Positions 12,690 through 25,510 are shown, counted from the stretch's first letter. The stretch is DNA of 64,000 nt from Margaritifera margaritifera (GCA_029931535.1 JAQPZY010001659.1:3602001-3666000), one strand, 5' to 3'. Notes: generated from the sequence alone by a model not told the origin. Made by a program: numbers and translations.

Positions 12690-12865
12690 AGAAGTGTGGT
12701 AATTGAAAAATCTGATTCTGTAATAAACAGTGTTTAACACTGGAACACATGAAAAGTATGGTTAACTAAAAAATTCTCAGAGTCTGTAATAAATAGTGTG
12801 GAACACACCAGAAATATGGTTACTGAAAAATTCTCAGATTTTGTAATAGACTGTGTGTAAGGCTC
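12690..12865 (+). repeat. Three-copy tandem repeat of about 60 bases
   Basis: Units share TATGGTTACTGAAAAATTCT, then a TCTGTAATAAACAGTGT-like block and a GGAACACA-like block. Anchors lie at about 12696, 12757 and 12814. Confidence 0.75.
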
Positions 12866-14335
12866 TGGAACAAGATTTCATCATCAGCTGAGCTTTCTGG
12901 TTTTCGCAGTAGGTTCCTGGGGTTTGTAACTTTTTTGTACCTAAGTGAACATCACAGCATTATCCAGTTTCTGAAACAGGTATTAAACAGTATTAAGATT
13001 AGATACTGTACTACAATCTCCCTAGGATTTACTGTTGTCTACCCAGTTAGCATTGTTGCTATGCATGTAGCAATTTATCTGTTGTTAGTATTCCATGCTT
13101 GCCTGAACTGGATTCATTTAGAAATAGACAACATGTACATCTTTTTATCACATAATGTTCACTTTTATTATCATCAAGACATGATTTCATACAAACAATT
13201 TGCCACACTGTGGCATAACACTTAGCACTTCTACGTAGCAATGTCACTGAGTAATGCAAAATCCTTAATGTTATGTGATAAGTAGAATCTAAAACTTGTG
13301 TTTATTTAACATAAAATTTATGAAACTCATTGAATAATACAATATTTCACTTGCTACGAAGTAGTTTGTGGCATACAGTGTTATCCAACTCGTTTTATAA
13401 ATATCTTATCAAATGAACACTTGTTTAATATTCTTTATATCAGAATACCCTGATTCAGACTCTTTACACATAGTAGCTTATATACATACTGCCTAAAGTA
13501 AATAGTATGACCTTAGTATGAAGGGTGGGTGACAAATCAAAATCTTTACAGAAAGCCATGACATAGATAATATTAATTCATTAGATAAGTAATTTCTTTG
13601 CACAGTTGCTGCTGAAATTGAATAAAGTACCATTGTGCTTGACCAGTCATTGCATTCATATTTAAAAAGGTGTGCATTGCATAATAACTGTAATAAAATG
13701 TATAAGTAATGAAAAAGTCTATTAGGAGACATATCAGCATATCCTAGGAGACAAGTTTGGGAATGTCCTTCAGGTGTAAGGAGTAATATTGAAAGTTACT
13801 GCAGTAAACATAATATATTAGCCCTACCACAATCAGGTTCACCTATTGTTTCAAATAAGTCAGAATCAACTTGGCATTTCGAGAGAAATATTAAATTTTC
13901 ATTCTCTGAATAAATACACGACAGTGATCAGCTATGTTAATTGTGTTTTTAAAGTCAGTTAGTAGTAATGTGGCATATTTTCCATGTAAAATTTCCATTG
14001 TATACTACCTTGCCTCAAAGTTATTCACACAAAAATGCACTTTCCTGGCAAAATTTACAGCAGTTTTATCTGTGGGATATTATTGTGTTGGACAGTAATT
14101 TGGCTCAGCACTTGTATGCCTGTATAAAATCAGCTGTCAGATCAGGGTCTGTCTCTTTCATTTTCAGGTGATTTTCAATGAACATTGTAAATCCTACTTT
14201 AAGGATTTTTACTGAATGTAAATTTATAAAGTTATGAACATATATATACCATTCCACTGCTACATGGAATGGAGTCTTTACATAAGAGGGGGACAGAGCG
14301 GGGGATATATCATCTCTCGATGACTCTTGTTTAAA
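12866..14335. other. No gene seen
   Basis: AT-rich. The 96-residue frame at 12935 is hydrophobic, but that follows from T-rich sequence; it has no splice or promoter context I can support. Confidence 0.4.
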
Positions 14336-14556
14336 TACTGTCTATACTTGCATATAAGCCGATAAGCCAACTGCAAACTGCATAGACCCAGATCTGCTGT
14401 TGCATAATGCTAGCAGATCTGGGTCTATGCAGTTTGTAAGGACTATTCAAAAGAACAAACAACATAGACCCTGATCTGCCGGCGCATTATGCGATGGCAG
14501 ATCAGGGTCTATGTTGTTTGCATTTGGACCAAGATTATACGCGAGTATATACAGTA
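14336..14556. mobile_element. 221-base double-hairpin MITE, copy 1
   Basis: Ends are TACTGTCTATACTTGCATAT and CGCGAGTATATACAGTA, inverted, with TA at both outer edges. Inside are two long hairpins in tandem. The first stem carries CTGCATAGACCCAGATCTGC and the second CAACATAGACCCTGATCTGC. The stems resemble each other, so a CATAGACCCxGATCTGC-like word occurs four times. No coding capacity. A TA target duplication would fit the Tc1/mariner or pogo group (inference). Confidence 0.92.
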
Positions 14557-14576
14557 GGTATATCTCTCCATGAACA

Positions 14577-14755
14577 TCACCCCCTCATTATAACACTGTC
14601 CATGGGAGTCATAGAATATACCACCTTATACATGTAGTGTGACCACCTTATAATGAAATACATAATACATATGATTCTACTACTGAGTAATAAAATGGGA
14701 TCCATGACCATACTTGCCGTGTAACAGGAACGGTGTTATAATGAAGGGCCTTAGA
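14577..14755 (-). mobile_element. MITE family D, copy 2
   Basis: Reverse-complement match to 8505-8692, including the CATGGGAGTCATAGA and GGATCCATGAC blocks and the TTATAAC-bearing ends. It sits about 20 bases from the end of the double-hairpin MITE. Confidence 0.75.
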
Positions 14756-14859
14756 GTGAGAGAATGCAATATTTATAAAGCAGATATAAACTTGTTAGAT
14801 TGAGTAATAAGCATTCATATTTATTTCATTTTACTGTACATATATATATAGAGGATATT

Positions 14860-15007
14860 TTCTTTTCCTACGTTAATACTGGATATATTTCATCGTGTGG
14901 TACAAAAAAACGTGATATTTTAACGAGTGGCAAAGCCACTCGTTAAAATATACCGTTTTTGGTACCACAAGATGAAATATATTCGGTATTAACACAGGAA
15001 AAGAAAG
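14860..15007. repeat. Foldback with arms of about 70 bases
   Basis: Two arms meet at a three-base loop near 14932-14934. The inner stem is TAACGAGTGGC/GCCACTCGTTA; the outer ends are TTTCTTTTCC and GGAAAAGAAA. Arms carry a few mismatches. No coding capacity; probably a foldback transposon or MITE. Confidence 0.85.
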
Positions 15008-15493
15008 TAATCTTTTTATTATATATCAAAGTTTCTCCAGAATCGAAGCTTAGAAGATTAAACTCACTATTCAGCACCACACTCCACTGCCCACCCACCC
15101 CTTTTTTGTAAATTCACCTCACTTTCATACGCTGGTCATATAAATATCAGTGACTTAAGATATCGGTATGATTGGGTTGACCTAATCTGTCACAGTAAAT
15201 TATATTTTTGACATTTTGTAAACTATTTTATCATATTTGATCACAAAGCAAGTACGATTCATTAATGCATCACAGCGGGTTTATCATTGTTGTCAAGGAA
15301 GTAAGGGGAAATAACTTCATAGAGACGCAAACGGGGTAAACTCAAATTTCGTCAGCAAAAATTAATTTCCATGTCTGAAATGTAATGCAGTTTCTATTTA
15401 TTTGTTCTAGCTCACCAAGTGCTCGTTTTTGTTGCTGCAGGTATAACTTCTGTAGGCACACACAATCCAGCGTCGCATGGCATGATTAGAAAT

Positions 15494-15521
15494 CTTATAT
15501 TTTCACATGTGAAAATATAAG
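15494..15521. repeat. Perfect 28-base palindrome
   Basis: The sequence equals its own reverse complement, centred on TTTTCACATGTGAAAA. A second, slightly imperfect palindrome with the same TTCACATGTGAAAAT centre follows at about 15525-15548. Confidence 0.95.
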
Positions 15522-15549
15522 GATATATTTTTCACATGTGAAAATATTG

Positions 15550-16726
15550 GAATGAAAAAATATGAAAATTATTTCGCCAATAAGTTTCTATATTTCACAC
15601 TAAAGTATATAATAAAAAACTGTATTTAAATTTTTCTTCAGTTGTCACATTTGAAATTATATATGTAACTAGAGTATTTTATTTATGGATTTACTGACTC
15701 ATTTAGTAGTAAAGGAGTTATTTAGATACTGCATAAAGACCTCAGTATGCTAAAATAACTGTCTCCTGTTGTTGTTTTAAGATCTTGCATGTTATTGCAA
15801 ATCTCTCTATTTCACCAGTTAATGGCTGTTGTGGGTTAATCACAGTCTGACAAATGTGTTGTAGGCCCTCACTGAGGCGAAATGTGCAATGGCTGCAGGA
15901 AAGTTGTTGCTCGAATTCAGCAGAAATTTTGGCAGTCCATGTTGGAGCGATACAGTTAATAAAACTTTAGGGAAAAGAAACAAAAACAGATAAACCTTAT
16001 CATGCATGTATTCAGAGCTTAAATATATAAATACACCATATCAAAACACATTCACACCACTGATACTTCTATAAAAAATATACATCAGTGTGACAGAATA
16101 TGTACTTATTGGTTTTCATTAGGTTGTAGACATGTTTGAATTTATGTGCATCAGAATGCAACCTATTTTGTTCTGCACTCTACTTAATACTGTTAAATTG
16201 GACATAGCTGCTGTGTTCCAAATTTTCTTTTGAATGATGTGTGTTAGGGTCTTATATGCTAACAAGTTGTTGCTGCATTAAGTCATAATAATTGCACTTT
16301 GCACTGCCCACTTCCTGTCATTCAGGAATACCTAAAAACCTATACTGACTATATAATGGTCTGGTAATTGATTTCATCCTTGTTATTATTTTAACTGCAA
16401 AGGTTTTTTGGTGACATTGCATAAATTCTCTGCTTGATAATAGATGACATTAAAGTGAAAAAATGTTAAATACTTAAGGATATTTTTATATTTAATTCTT
16501 TTCTGCTCTTTGAAATAATAATTGTCAGTAATTGTCCAAAAATAAAGGCAGTAGTAAGGTTTCCAGAATGTTTTCATAGCCTACCTAGTAAAAATCAGTA
16601 CTGTCTGACTCAGTGAACATTCCTTGAAGATGATGTAATTTTGATTAACTTTAATGAATGTCATAGTAAAAGCCTGGGTAGCATAGACCAAGATTATCAA
16701 GCTGTCAAATCTTTCCATGATTACAG
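15550..16726. other. No gene seen
   Basis: AT-rich. The short minus-strand frame at 16386 shows no domain. Confidence 0.4.
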
Positions 16727-16947
16727 TACCGTATATACTCGTGAATAACCCGATACCAACTGCAAACTGCATAGACCCACCTCTGCCATCGCATAATGCA
16801 CTGGCAGATCTGGGTCTATGCAGTTTGTAAGGACTAATCAGTAGAACAAACAACATAGACCCAGATCTGCCGGCACTTTATGTGACGGCAGATCAGGGTC
16901 TATGTTGTTTGCATTTGGACCCAGTTTATATGCGAGTATATACGGTA
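16727..16947. mobile_element. 221-base double-hairpin MITE, copy 2
   Basis: Ends TACCGTATATACTCG and CGAGTATATACGGTA are perfectly inverted over 15 bases. The two internal hairpins are as in copy 1. Exact length is 221 with the TA edges included. Overlapping frames that start MLFVLLIS recur at each copy and are translations of the MITE. Confidence 0.95.
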
Positions 16948-17849
16948 TTTATATGTGTGAAACAAAGACCTTGATATGCCTGATCAGGACTTAGGCTAGC
17001 CCAGCAAATGCTTTCATTAAATTCTTGCTTCTCAGCTTAAATGCTCCCCAAACTCACCCCTATGGCATTTAAAGGGTTGTACTTGACATAAAATGTGGTA
17101 TACACTGTATCATGGTTGTACTTGACATAAAATGTGATATACACTGTATCAGCATTGTCTCTGAAAAAGATTCCACAGGCATTGTAAGCAAATTTGTCTG
17201 GTTCATCTGTCAGTAATTTTAATATCTGTCCTTATATATGTCACTCTGCTCATCAGTTTTGTTACAAGTTGGTTTCTCTTAAACTGGATATGACTTTGCA
17301 TAAAAAAATCTTTTTGAAAAGATGCTGTTAGTCATTTGTCATTTCACACTCAGTTGTGATGATCGTGCCAGCAGTATTTCTGTATTGCACACCCAGACTT
17401 GAACTATTTCGGGGTTTTCACTGGTGTCCATGTGTTGATATGCTTTGATACATTGAATCAAACTTTTATAAATTTTAAATTGTTTTGAATTCCATTCACA
17501 CTGTATACTTGAAAATATTTGGAAAATACACAAGGGGGGAGGGGGGAAATAAATAAAAAACATTTTTGTTTTGTTACGAGTTGGCTTATGAGTATGTCAT
17601 GACCTGATGCCATATCAAAGTAGTTCTTTCCACCAACCCAAAACAAATACATATGTACAGGGATCAACTTAACATATTTTGTTCCAATGGCCAGAAGGGT
17701 TATCTCACATGGAAATCAACTTACTCAGCAGGAAATCTGGCCCTACCAATCAAATTTAATAATGACTTTAGAAAATTTAACTGACCCTGTGGGCCTGACC
17801 ATAGAGTCAGACTAGAGCATGATCAAACTTCAGATATACACTATATTAA
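16948..17849. other. No gene; one two-copy 39-base repeat
   Basis: At 17075-17152 a 39-base unit starting GGTTGTACTTGACATAAAAT occurs twice in tandem. A purine-rich G tract lies near 17536. Otherwise nothing recognised. Confidence 0.5.
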
Positions 17850-18185
17850 CGAGGTACCTTGCATCTGATGGCTGAGATAGTTACCTCACTAGCTCTAGAG
17901 ACTATATCTCATTCAATTTCTATAAAACTTGGTAAATGGGTTTGTATCATCAAGAGCTTGGGTGATTAGCAGCAACAGACTGTGTATATTAATTATGCCT
18001 TTAATTTTAGAACAAATTCTTATAAGGATATAGTAAAATAGGTAAAATTAACACAATATAAAGTTTAGGAGAAAGCTTACTAAGCTTGTGTTTTTACTCT
18101 ACTATATAAGCCTGCTTAGTGAAATGGTCAACTGTTAAATTATGTCAACAGGTGAGCAATATCAGGTCCACGTGGGCCTCTTGTT
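17850..18185 (+). repeat. Core-repeat element, family B, 3' part
   Basis: One diverged family B unit is followed by a 3' flank shared with 62400-62603 (the 'attaattatgcctttaatttta' region and CAGGTGAGCAATAT). The end is hairpin AGGTCC/GGGCCT then CTCTTGTTC. Confidence 0.75.
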
Positions 18186-18641
18186 CAGTTCTTGATGCTA
18201 TATTTTAGACATTGAGAATAATGGCCTGCAAAGAGCCTGGCAAGACCATCTAATTCCTCTCCCCCCCCCCCCTTGTGGCCTGGATCAAAAGGAAAATTTA
18301 TGTATGTATGTATATATGTCATAGTGTTTTACAGTACATCAGCACAAAAGTGACTATGTAGTGGCAACAACAGGTTATGTTTGAAAAATGTAAAATAGAA
18401 TTGCGGACAAAACTTTAGGAAGATAAAGTCATCCAGATAATGTATAATTAAGTACAACAAGGTAAAATATAAAATGTGAGGATGTTAAAATTCAGTAATA
18501 TGTATGTAACAGATAAAGGTTTCAGTTTATGATTTTTTAGTTAAAGCAGATGATTGAAACCCTTTAAAATGAACACAAAATATTTGTCTACATACATTTG
18601 AACTTCCGCTATTTCTCAAAATCTGAGTTTTACCTCCACTG
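18186..18641. other. No gene seen
   Basis: AT-rich, with a poly-C tract near 18262 and short TATG repeats. Confidence 0.4.
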
Positions 18642-20992
18642 TCATAGACCAGTGAGATGGTCTTTCGCCCATCATCCATCCATTGTCTGTCATCTGTCAT
18701 CCATCATCTGTCTGTCCGTTAGCACAAGTTTCTTATCACTAGTACACCTAAACTATTTGAAGGATTGCCATGAAATTTTACACACATTCATCCCATGATC
18801 TAGTTGGTCCTAAATGAAAATGGTGCCACTCGGACATCCAGCGTGACCAGCACAGCAACCCTCTTGAAAACTTGTTATTGCTACACCTCCTGAATGGATG
18901 GTCGTATTGACATGGGGTTTTCACTGAAAGACTTATTATGATGTCTAGTTGGTATTTAAATGAAAAATGGTGCCAATCTGATGTCCACTATGGCTGCCAC
19001 AGCAGCCATTTTGAAAATCTTGTAATGGCTATTCCTCGAAAAAAGAAACTCATATTGACATGGAGTTTTTACCAGAAGACTTCTTATGATGTCTAGCTGG
19101 TCCTAAATGAAAATGGTGCTAATCTGATGTTTAATATGGCCACCACAGCAGTCATCTTGAAAATCTTGTTATTGCTTCTCCTCCTAAATGGAGGGTCATA
19201 TCAACATAGGGTTTTCACTAAAAGTCTTCTCATGAAGTCTAGTTAGTCTTAAATGAAATGGTGCCAATTTGATGTCCAATATGGTTGCCATGACAGCCAT
19301 TTTGAAAATCTTGTTATTGCTACTCCTCTGGAATGGAAAGTCCTTCTGCCATCAGGCTTTCACCGGAAGACTTCTTATGATGCCTGGTTGTTCCTAAATG
19401 AATTAGTGCTGATCTGATGTCTGATATGGCCGCCACTGTGGCCATCTTGAAAATCTTGTTATCTCTATTCCTCCTGAATGGATGGTCATATCAACATGAG
19501 GTTTTTACTAAAAGACTTCTTATGATGTCTAGTTGATCCGAAATGAAAATGGTGATGCACAGACATCCAAAATGGTCACCACAGTGGCCATCTTGAAAAT
19601 CTTGTTATTGCTACTTCACTTGAATGAATGATCATATCAACATGGGGTTTTCACTAAAAGACTTCTTATAATGTCTAGTTGCTTGTAAATGAAAATGGTG
19701 CCAATCAGACCTCCAATATGGCCACCACAATGGCCATCATGAAAAGCTTGTTATGGCTACTTCTAGACAGCTGGTCATATCAATATTGTGCTCTCACCAG
19801 AAGACTTTTTATGATGTCTAGTTGGTCCTAAATAGAAATGGTGCAAATCTGATATTCAATATGGCCACCATGGCAGCAATCTTGAAAATCTTGTTATTGT
19901 TACTCCTCAAAAACAGAAAGTTATGTCAACATCAGGTTTTCACCAGAAGATTTCTTATAATGTCTTGCTGGTCCTAAATTAAAATTGTGCTGATCTGATA
20001 TCCAATATGGCCACCAAGGTGGCCATCTTGACAATGTTGTTATTGCAACTCCTCTTAAATGGAAAGACATTTTGACATGGGGTTTTCATGAGAAGAATTC
20101 TCGTGGTGTCTATTTGGTCCTAAATGAAAATTATGTAACTTGACCCATTTTGAAAATATTGTTATCTAGGGGTGAAACGATACACCTGTGCCACGTATCG
20201 ATACGATTTACGATATACAGCCTAAGATACGATACATTATCGATACACATATCAACTTGATGGTCTTTTCATCTTTAGAAGGCCTGTCAGTGGTAGGGTT
20301 GTGCTGTTTTATGTGTTGACATATTGGTTGTATTTCTAGTATGCAGATTACAGACAGAGATACATGTAGCTTTAGCATTGGTTCATATGCCATTCTCATC
20401 CTTGACAAGATAAAAAATATACTTCCAAATAGACTACATGTTAGTTGTTCGTGATTTTAATTCAATCATTTAGGCCATTTGAGGCTACTTTATTTGATCG
20501 GATCCAGGACTCATCTTGGTAAATACACCCTTTGTTTTGCACTGCATGAATGCTTTAAAAACATCTTATTATCAATTTGATGTCTTCACTTAAATTTTAA
20601 AGACATGACGGTGTTATCTTTAAAACAGAAGAAATAGTGCAATTTCCACCTGCAAGGAAAATATTATCTGGAGCAAGTCCAGGTATTGGAGCGGAGATGA
20701 CTAACAACCAAAATCTATCACATTGTACTTCCTGCAGATGTAAAACAACTGCCGTGGCCACAGGCACTAGTTTCTCTTAGTGAAAAGGAAAACTATTGAC
20801 AATACCCAGTCCCCTTCTATACAAAATTAACAGATTAACACAAGGTGACAAACCTGCATGGTTTGAAATCTGCCTCCTTGATGATTCTGTGCTAATTTTA
20901 TTTATCCTCTTGGCACGTTTAGTCACTGATCACCTATATCAACGTAAAAGGAAACATTCCAAACTTGTTCTCCATGTACACTTTAGTAATTT

Positions 20993-21290
20993 ACAGATCA
21001 TTTAATAACCATTTTGAACCAAGTTTCTCTGTTGCTTTGTATCTACTTGGATCGAGTTTGGATGCTAATACTTCCGGTGTGTCGTGCAGTGAATAAGCTG
21101 TAGTCAGTTCTCATTGGTGGTTATTGTTTACCCTGGACTGGAACAAACAATAATGACCAATCAGAATTTAATGTAACATATTTCACTGAGTGACACACCG
21201 GAAGTGTAGCCTTCAAATTTGATCTGTATAGACAAGATACGAAGCAACAGAGAAACTTCGCATACAAGTGGTTAATTAATGATCAGTAAA
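20993..21290. repeat. Foldback inside the hAT element
   Basis: AAGTTTCTCTGTTGCTT near 21020 pairs with its complement near 21245. CTTCCGGTGTGTC near 21073 pairs with GACACACCGGAAG near 21192. CCAATCAGAA near 21157 faces TTCTCATTGG near 21108. The arms carry several gaps. Confidence 0.8.
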
Positions 21291-21337
21291 GTACTTCAAT
21301 CATACATGGGGAACAAATTATTTAAGTCTCCCTTACA

Positions 21338-21340
<3 letters not shown>

Positions 21341-21409
<69 letters not shown>
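21341..21409. repeat. (AT)n microsatellite
   Basis: About 34 uninterrupted AT units, flanked by CACTG on the left and CAGTG on the right, so the tract sits in a potential cruciform. Confidence 0.97.
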
Positions 21410-21411
<2 letters not shown>

Positions 21412-22220
21412 CAGTGACTGAACATGCTGATGGTATAAAATAATTTGGATGGAATCGGCAAAAGGGGGGGGCGGCACATTCAAGCCACCTAACCTTGTGT
21501 TAATATGTAAAAGGTGAGTTGGTGTTTTCAACAGTATTTTTTTTTCTTTTTCGTTTTTCTTTTTACTGATAAACATTAGTGCATGTGCCTGCGATGGCGT
21601 CTCAGATAAATTCGCAATTTAAAGAATAAAAAGACAAAAAACTAATAAATATTCATGACTGATGAAGATTAAAGTAACTTCTACAGGGTAAGTATCGTTT
21701 TGTATAGATTTTTCACCTCTTGTATCGATACGTGTATCAATATGGCAAAAGTATTGATGCATCGATATACATGTATCGATGAATCGTTTCACCCCTATTG
21801 TTATCTCTACTCCTCCAAAATGGATGGCTATATCAGCATGGTGATTTCACCAATAGACTTTTTATGATACCTGGTTGGTCCTAAATGAAAATGGTGTCAA
21901 TTGTACATTCAATATGGCTGATATAACAGCTGTAATGAAAATCTTGCAGTCACTAGTCCCCCTGAATAGATGATCACATTGAAATGGGGTTTTCACCAAA
22001 AGACTTCTAATGATGTCTGCTGCATCCTAAATGAAAATGGTGCCAATCTGGCATCCAGTATGTTCACTACAGAAGTGAATTTGAAAATTTTCATATCCCT
22101 GAATAATATCAGAGATGGTTTCAAGACTCTGCAATTAAAAGGAAGAAATGGTCTTGCATTGAATTCCTGGAAATTCTTTTCACCCAATAGAGCATCAGTC
22201 CTTTTGAGGGACTCTTGTAT

Positions 22221-25200
22221 AAAAATTTGAATATTTGTTCCAATACCTGGGATTTTTATTTGTCAGATTAAAAATCAGTGACATTATATCATAAATATTT
22301 TATATTATAGGATAGATCTTTTTTATCAAATGTGGCCTCGGCAACACAGAGAAAGAGTTGAAGTCAACAAGAGTACTGCACAATCTACAATGCAAAAGTT
22401 AAATGATACTGATCAAACTTAAGGATATTTAGTTTTAAACTACATTATTTATCATAGAAACATTTTATTCAGAAGAAAAACCACATAGTTTCAAATTTTC
22501 ATTGTAAATCCTACAAAAGTATACTATTACTGTACTCAGATATGAGATAGTCACTGTCAAATGAAACTGGTTCATTGATAATGATAATTTCATTACTGAT
22601 TTCAAAGCAAAAAATAGATGCTGATTTGCAGTTTATTTTTTTGTATCTTAACCTTGAATGTTTTCATTTCAGAAATATGAATATTGAAGTGATTTAATCA
22701 TTATCATTTCACTGGTACCTGATTGTGTATTGCTTGGTTTGTTGTCCTAACCTAATAAGCGTGATTTAATTTATGAGAAAATGGTACATATGAGCTATTT
22801 ATCAAAGCAGATTGTATACAGAAAGTAAAAACCCTCAAGCTATGTAATGATAGACTTGACATTTCATAAAAAAACAAAAAAACAATAGGAAATAGGATCA
22901 GAGCACTAGATCAGCAGCATATTTGTGTACAGGCACAGTCCATGTTGGATGATGGCATATTCAATCAATATAAACTAGATTATCGGTTAAGTTCCATATG
23001 TTCCTTTCACGTTTGAAATGATAGTACTTGATCTCTGTGAAAACACTCATTCAAACAGAGCCATATACACTGTAATCAAATCAACCCTGAACTAGTCTTG
23101 GTCACTTAGAGGCAATTCAATTATTGACCATAGTCTAATCCCCAAAGTTAAATCGCACATATCTGATTGACGTTGTGATAGAACCAGTATCTGTATTTCT
23201 TTACTCTTTTCAAGATGTTGGAGTGTAGTCACTTTCTAATTTTTTTTAATGTAAATTTTCAAGAGAAAAAGCAACAAATAATGTTCAATTCATAATGCAC
23301 ATATTTTGCTGTAATATGTACAAGTTATATTATTGGAAATAGGTGATCCTCAAAAACATGTTACTATGTAAACTTGCTAATATAAGACAAAAAAATTGGA
23401 ATTTATTTCATGCTAAATACATTTTTATATCATCCTGTACAGTTCAGTACAAAAATATATATTTAACTTCTAAATTTCCTCTTCATTTTATAATATTTGG
23501 TTTTAATTGTAGCATTCAGAGTTGCATGATACAACTTTCTCCCATCTACCATATTGGGAACTAGAAGAACCACACACGTCCTGATGGTCAGACAATAGTT
23601 TCTAGATGACGTCATTCTAGTCAATCTAGAGTGAGTTCGATCACACTATAATCCAACCATAGACTCTATGGTCAGGTGACTGAACTCTCTGTAAGGTGTT
23701 TCACACATTGAAAAATGCATGATTAATGTCTTGATGACTAAGACTCATTCTAGTAGCATAAAAGTTTTGTTTTGCAGTGTTCACAAAATAGCCCATCAAG
23801 TTTCACCAAATTCAGTTAGTTTTAAACCAGGGAGTAAAATACCTAATGTATTAAATTCTTATTTAGAGCTCAGTAAATTAGCTTTCAAATAAAGTTTGGA
23901 TACCGGTAATTCTTTGCTTGATCAGATTATGTTGAAGTTTTGGAAATATGTAAGAACATGAGAAGTGGTAAGCTAAAGATAAACAAAAGTCAATGTGAGT
24001 AACTGATTACTTGTGCTGTTTGGAATGATTATTTATTTATTTATCTGGGACTTACCAGGGACAGATAAAAAGGTAGATCTCCCAAGAGTTTTGCACAGAA
24101 TTTCACTGTCATTCCTCTGCCTTAATCTCACAGACCATAAGTAAAGATTGACTGGTGCACAAACTGTTATCAGAAAAGTTGGTTTAAGTAATTAATCATC
24201 ACATATGTACTAATCATCACACTGTGGTACTTAAATCTTAGACTAGATTAGGCTTGCACTCACTGAGCTCAGGAATTGGTATATTTCATGATACAGTTTA
24301 ATGAAATGACCATATATATATATATATATACTTCATACTTACAGACAAAGCTACTAGTAATATCTGAGATGTATCTTGCAATCTGTCAATCTATAATACC
24401 TCTGGCCCGCTGTCAGATTAAGTCGGTGTCGGAAGGAAGTATACTTGGAGTAGGTATAGCTGTCCACCACTCCCCTATAGGTGTAAAAGAACAGCTCACC
24501 TGCTCTTTTATCTAGTTTACCATACAGGTATAATTCGGTTTTCTCAATAGCCCTACTGCATAATGATGTCACAGATATCAACATAGATGGGTAGGCTAAA
24601 ATCATTGGCCATTCACAACAGGGGCCCGGCTGTGTAAATGGATGTAAATAAGATTTCCATTCAGCCTATGCCAACAACTATCTTGATCATTGTTTAAGAT
24701 GCCTTATATTAAATATATTTTTCAAAATAGGCCCATGTAATTAATAAAAACTGTTTTTGCCTCAAATTTGGCCTTTCATCAGTATTATTTTCAGCTTTTC
24801 TCTCTCCTGAAATAAAGTTATCCTTTCGATATTTTTGAATAATTTATGAAGTGTACGACCAATTTCCAAAGGTGATTCTTTTGAAGAGAGGAATATTATG
24901 AGTTCCTTCATGAACTATTAAGTCAAAGACTGAGCTTCATTTTTGCAAGTTTATTTGGCAGAAACACGAAAATATTTTGTACCAGAATTTTGCTTTTCAT
25001 TTGTTTTCACAGCATTAGAAATAGAGAGTCCAAAATTAGGCACTTTAATTCGACTCTCAGAACACCCAAAATTGTTTTATGTTATTCTTTAGTGATTCAG
25101 CTGAATGACAGTTGCTTAGTTTAAGTGCTACCCCCCATTCATGTGATTCTACCGGTAGGCCAAAAATACTGTTTTAAAGGCTGTCTACTGCACATACCAT

Positions 25201-25234
25201 TTTAGTATTAGAGATCAGTCATCAACCTTACAAA
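22221..25234. other. No gene seen
   Basis: Three kilobases of AT-rich sequence. A short AT microsatellite lies at about 24312-24331 and a TTTA run near 24030. No supported coding frame, repeat family or RNA gene. Confidence 0.45.
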
Positions 25235-25510
25235 CCCATCAACAGGAAAACTGAAGTTTGAACTTCTTTGTATGCTGAGCATGGTGTCCTGTCATTGCCA
25301 TATTCTAATGCTGATACAGAGAGGGCATTCTCTATTCTTTGCAAAATACAAACTGATTCAAGTGGAAATCTGGACCAGAGAATTGTGGAGAGCCTGTTAA
25401 GTGTGAAACTTAATAATCACAATGAATGTCATCAGTGGTCACTAGACAGTGATTTTATGAAGGAAACTAAAAAAGCTATTGGATTGTATTTTAAAAAATC
25501 TTTGCAGTGA
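25235..25510 (+). pseudogene. hAT transposase C-terminal fragment
   Basis: The frame from 25268 encodes LSLPYSNADTERAFSILCKI, the conserved C-terminal dimerisation region of hAT transposases. Just upstream, in a shifted frame, TGKLKFELL fits the stretch that normally precedes it, so there is a frameshift near 25280. The rest of the gene is not found upstream. A related fragment sits at 52742-53045 on the minus strand. Confidence 0.8.

Larger units (their letters stand above)
20167..21797. mobile_element. Non-autonomous hAT transposon, 1,631 bases
   Basis: Terminal inverted repeats TAGGGGTGAAACGAT and ATCGTTTCACCCCTA are perfect over 15 bases. The octamer TTGTTATC flanks both sides (20159-20166 and 21798-21805). 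Sub-terminal zones are rich in ATCGATAC-like words. The minus-strand frame near 20270-20350 contains a short C...H..H stretch that could be a BED-finger remnant, but no transposase core is visible, so it would rely on a transposase supplied elsewhere. Inside are a large foldback (20993-21290) and an AT microsatellite (21341-21409). Confidence 0.93.
18642..22220 (+). repeat. Core-repeat element, family A, copy 2, split by a hAT insertion
   Basis: The 5' part (CATAGACCAGTGAGATGG, the CCATCATCC-rich stretch) leads into ten or more units. TAAATGAAAATGGTGCC-type anchors at 18811, 18957, 19104, 19250, 19395, 19540, 19686, 19829, 19975 and 20121 give spacings of 146, 147, 146, 145, 145, 146, 143, 146 and 146. 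The array is then interrupted by the hAT element at 20167-21797 and resumes at 21798. The 3' part matches copy 1 and ends in hairpin AGTCC/GGGACT then CTCTTGTAT. Confidence 0.92.

Noticed and set aside
16581..16856. Recurrent frame starting MLFVLLIS, also at 34530, 35980 and 59677
   Set aside because: It is the double-hairpin MITE read on one strand. Similarity between the frames reflects element copies, not a gene family.
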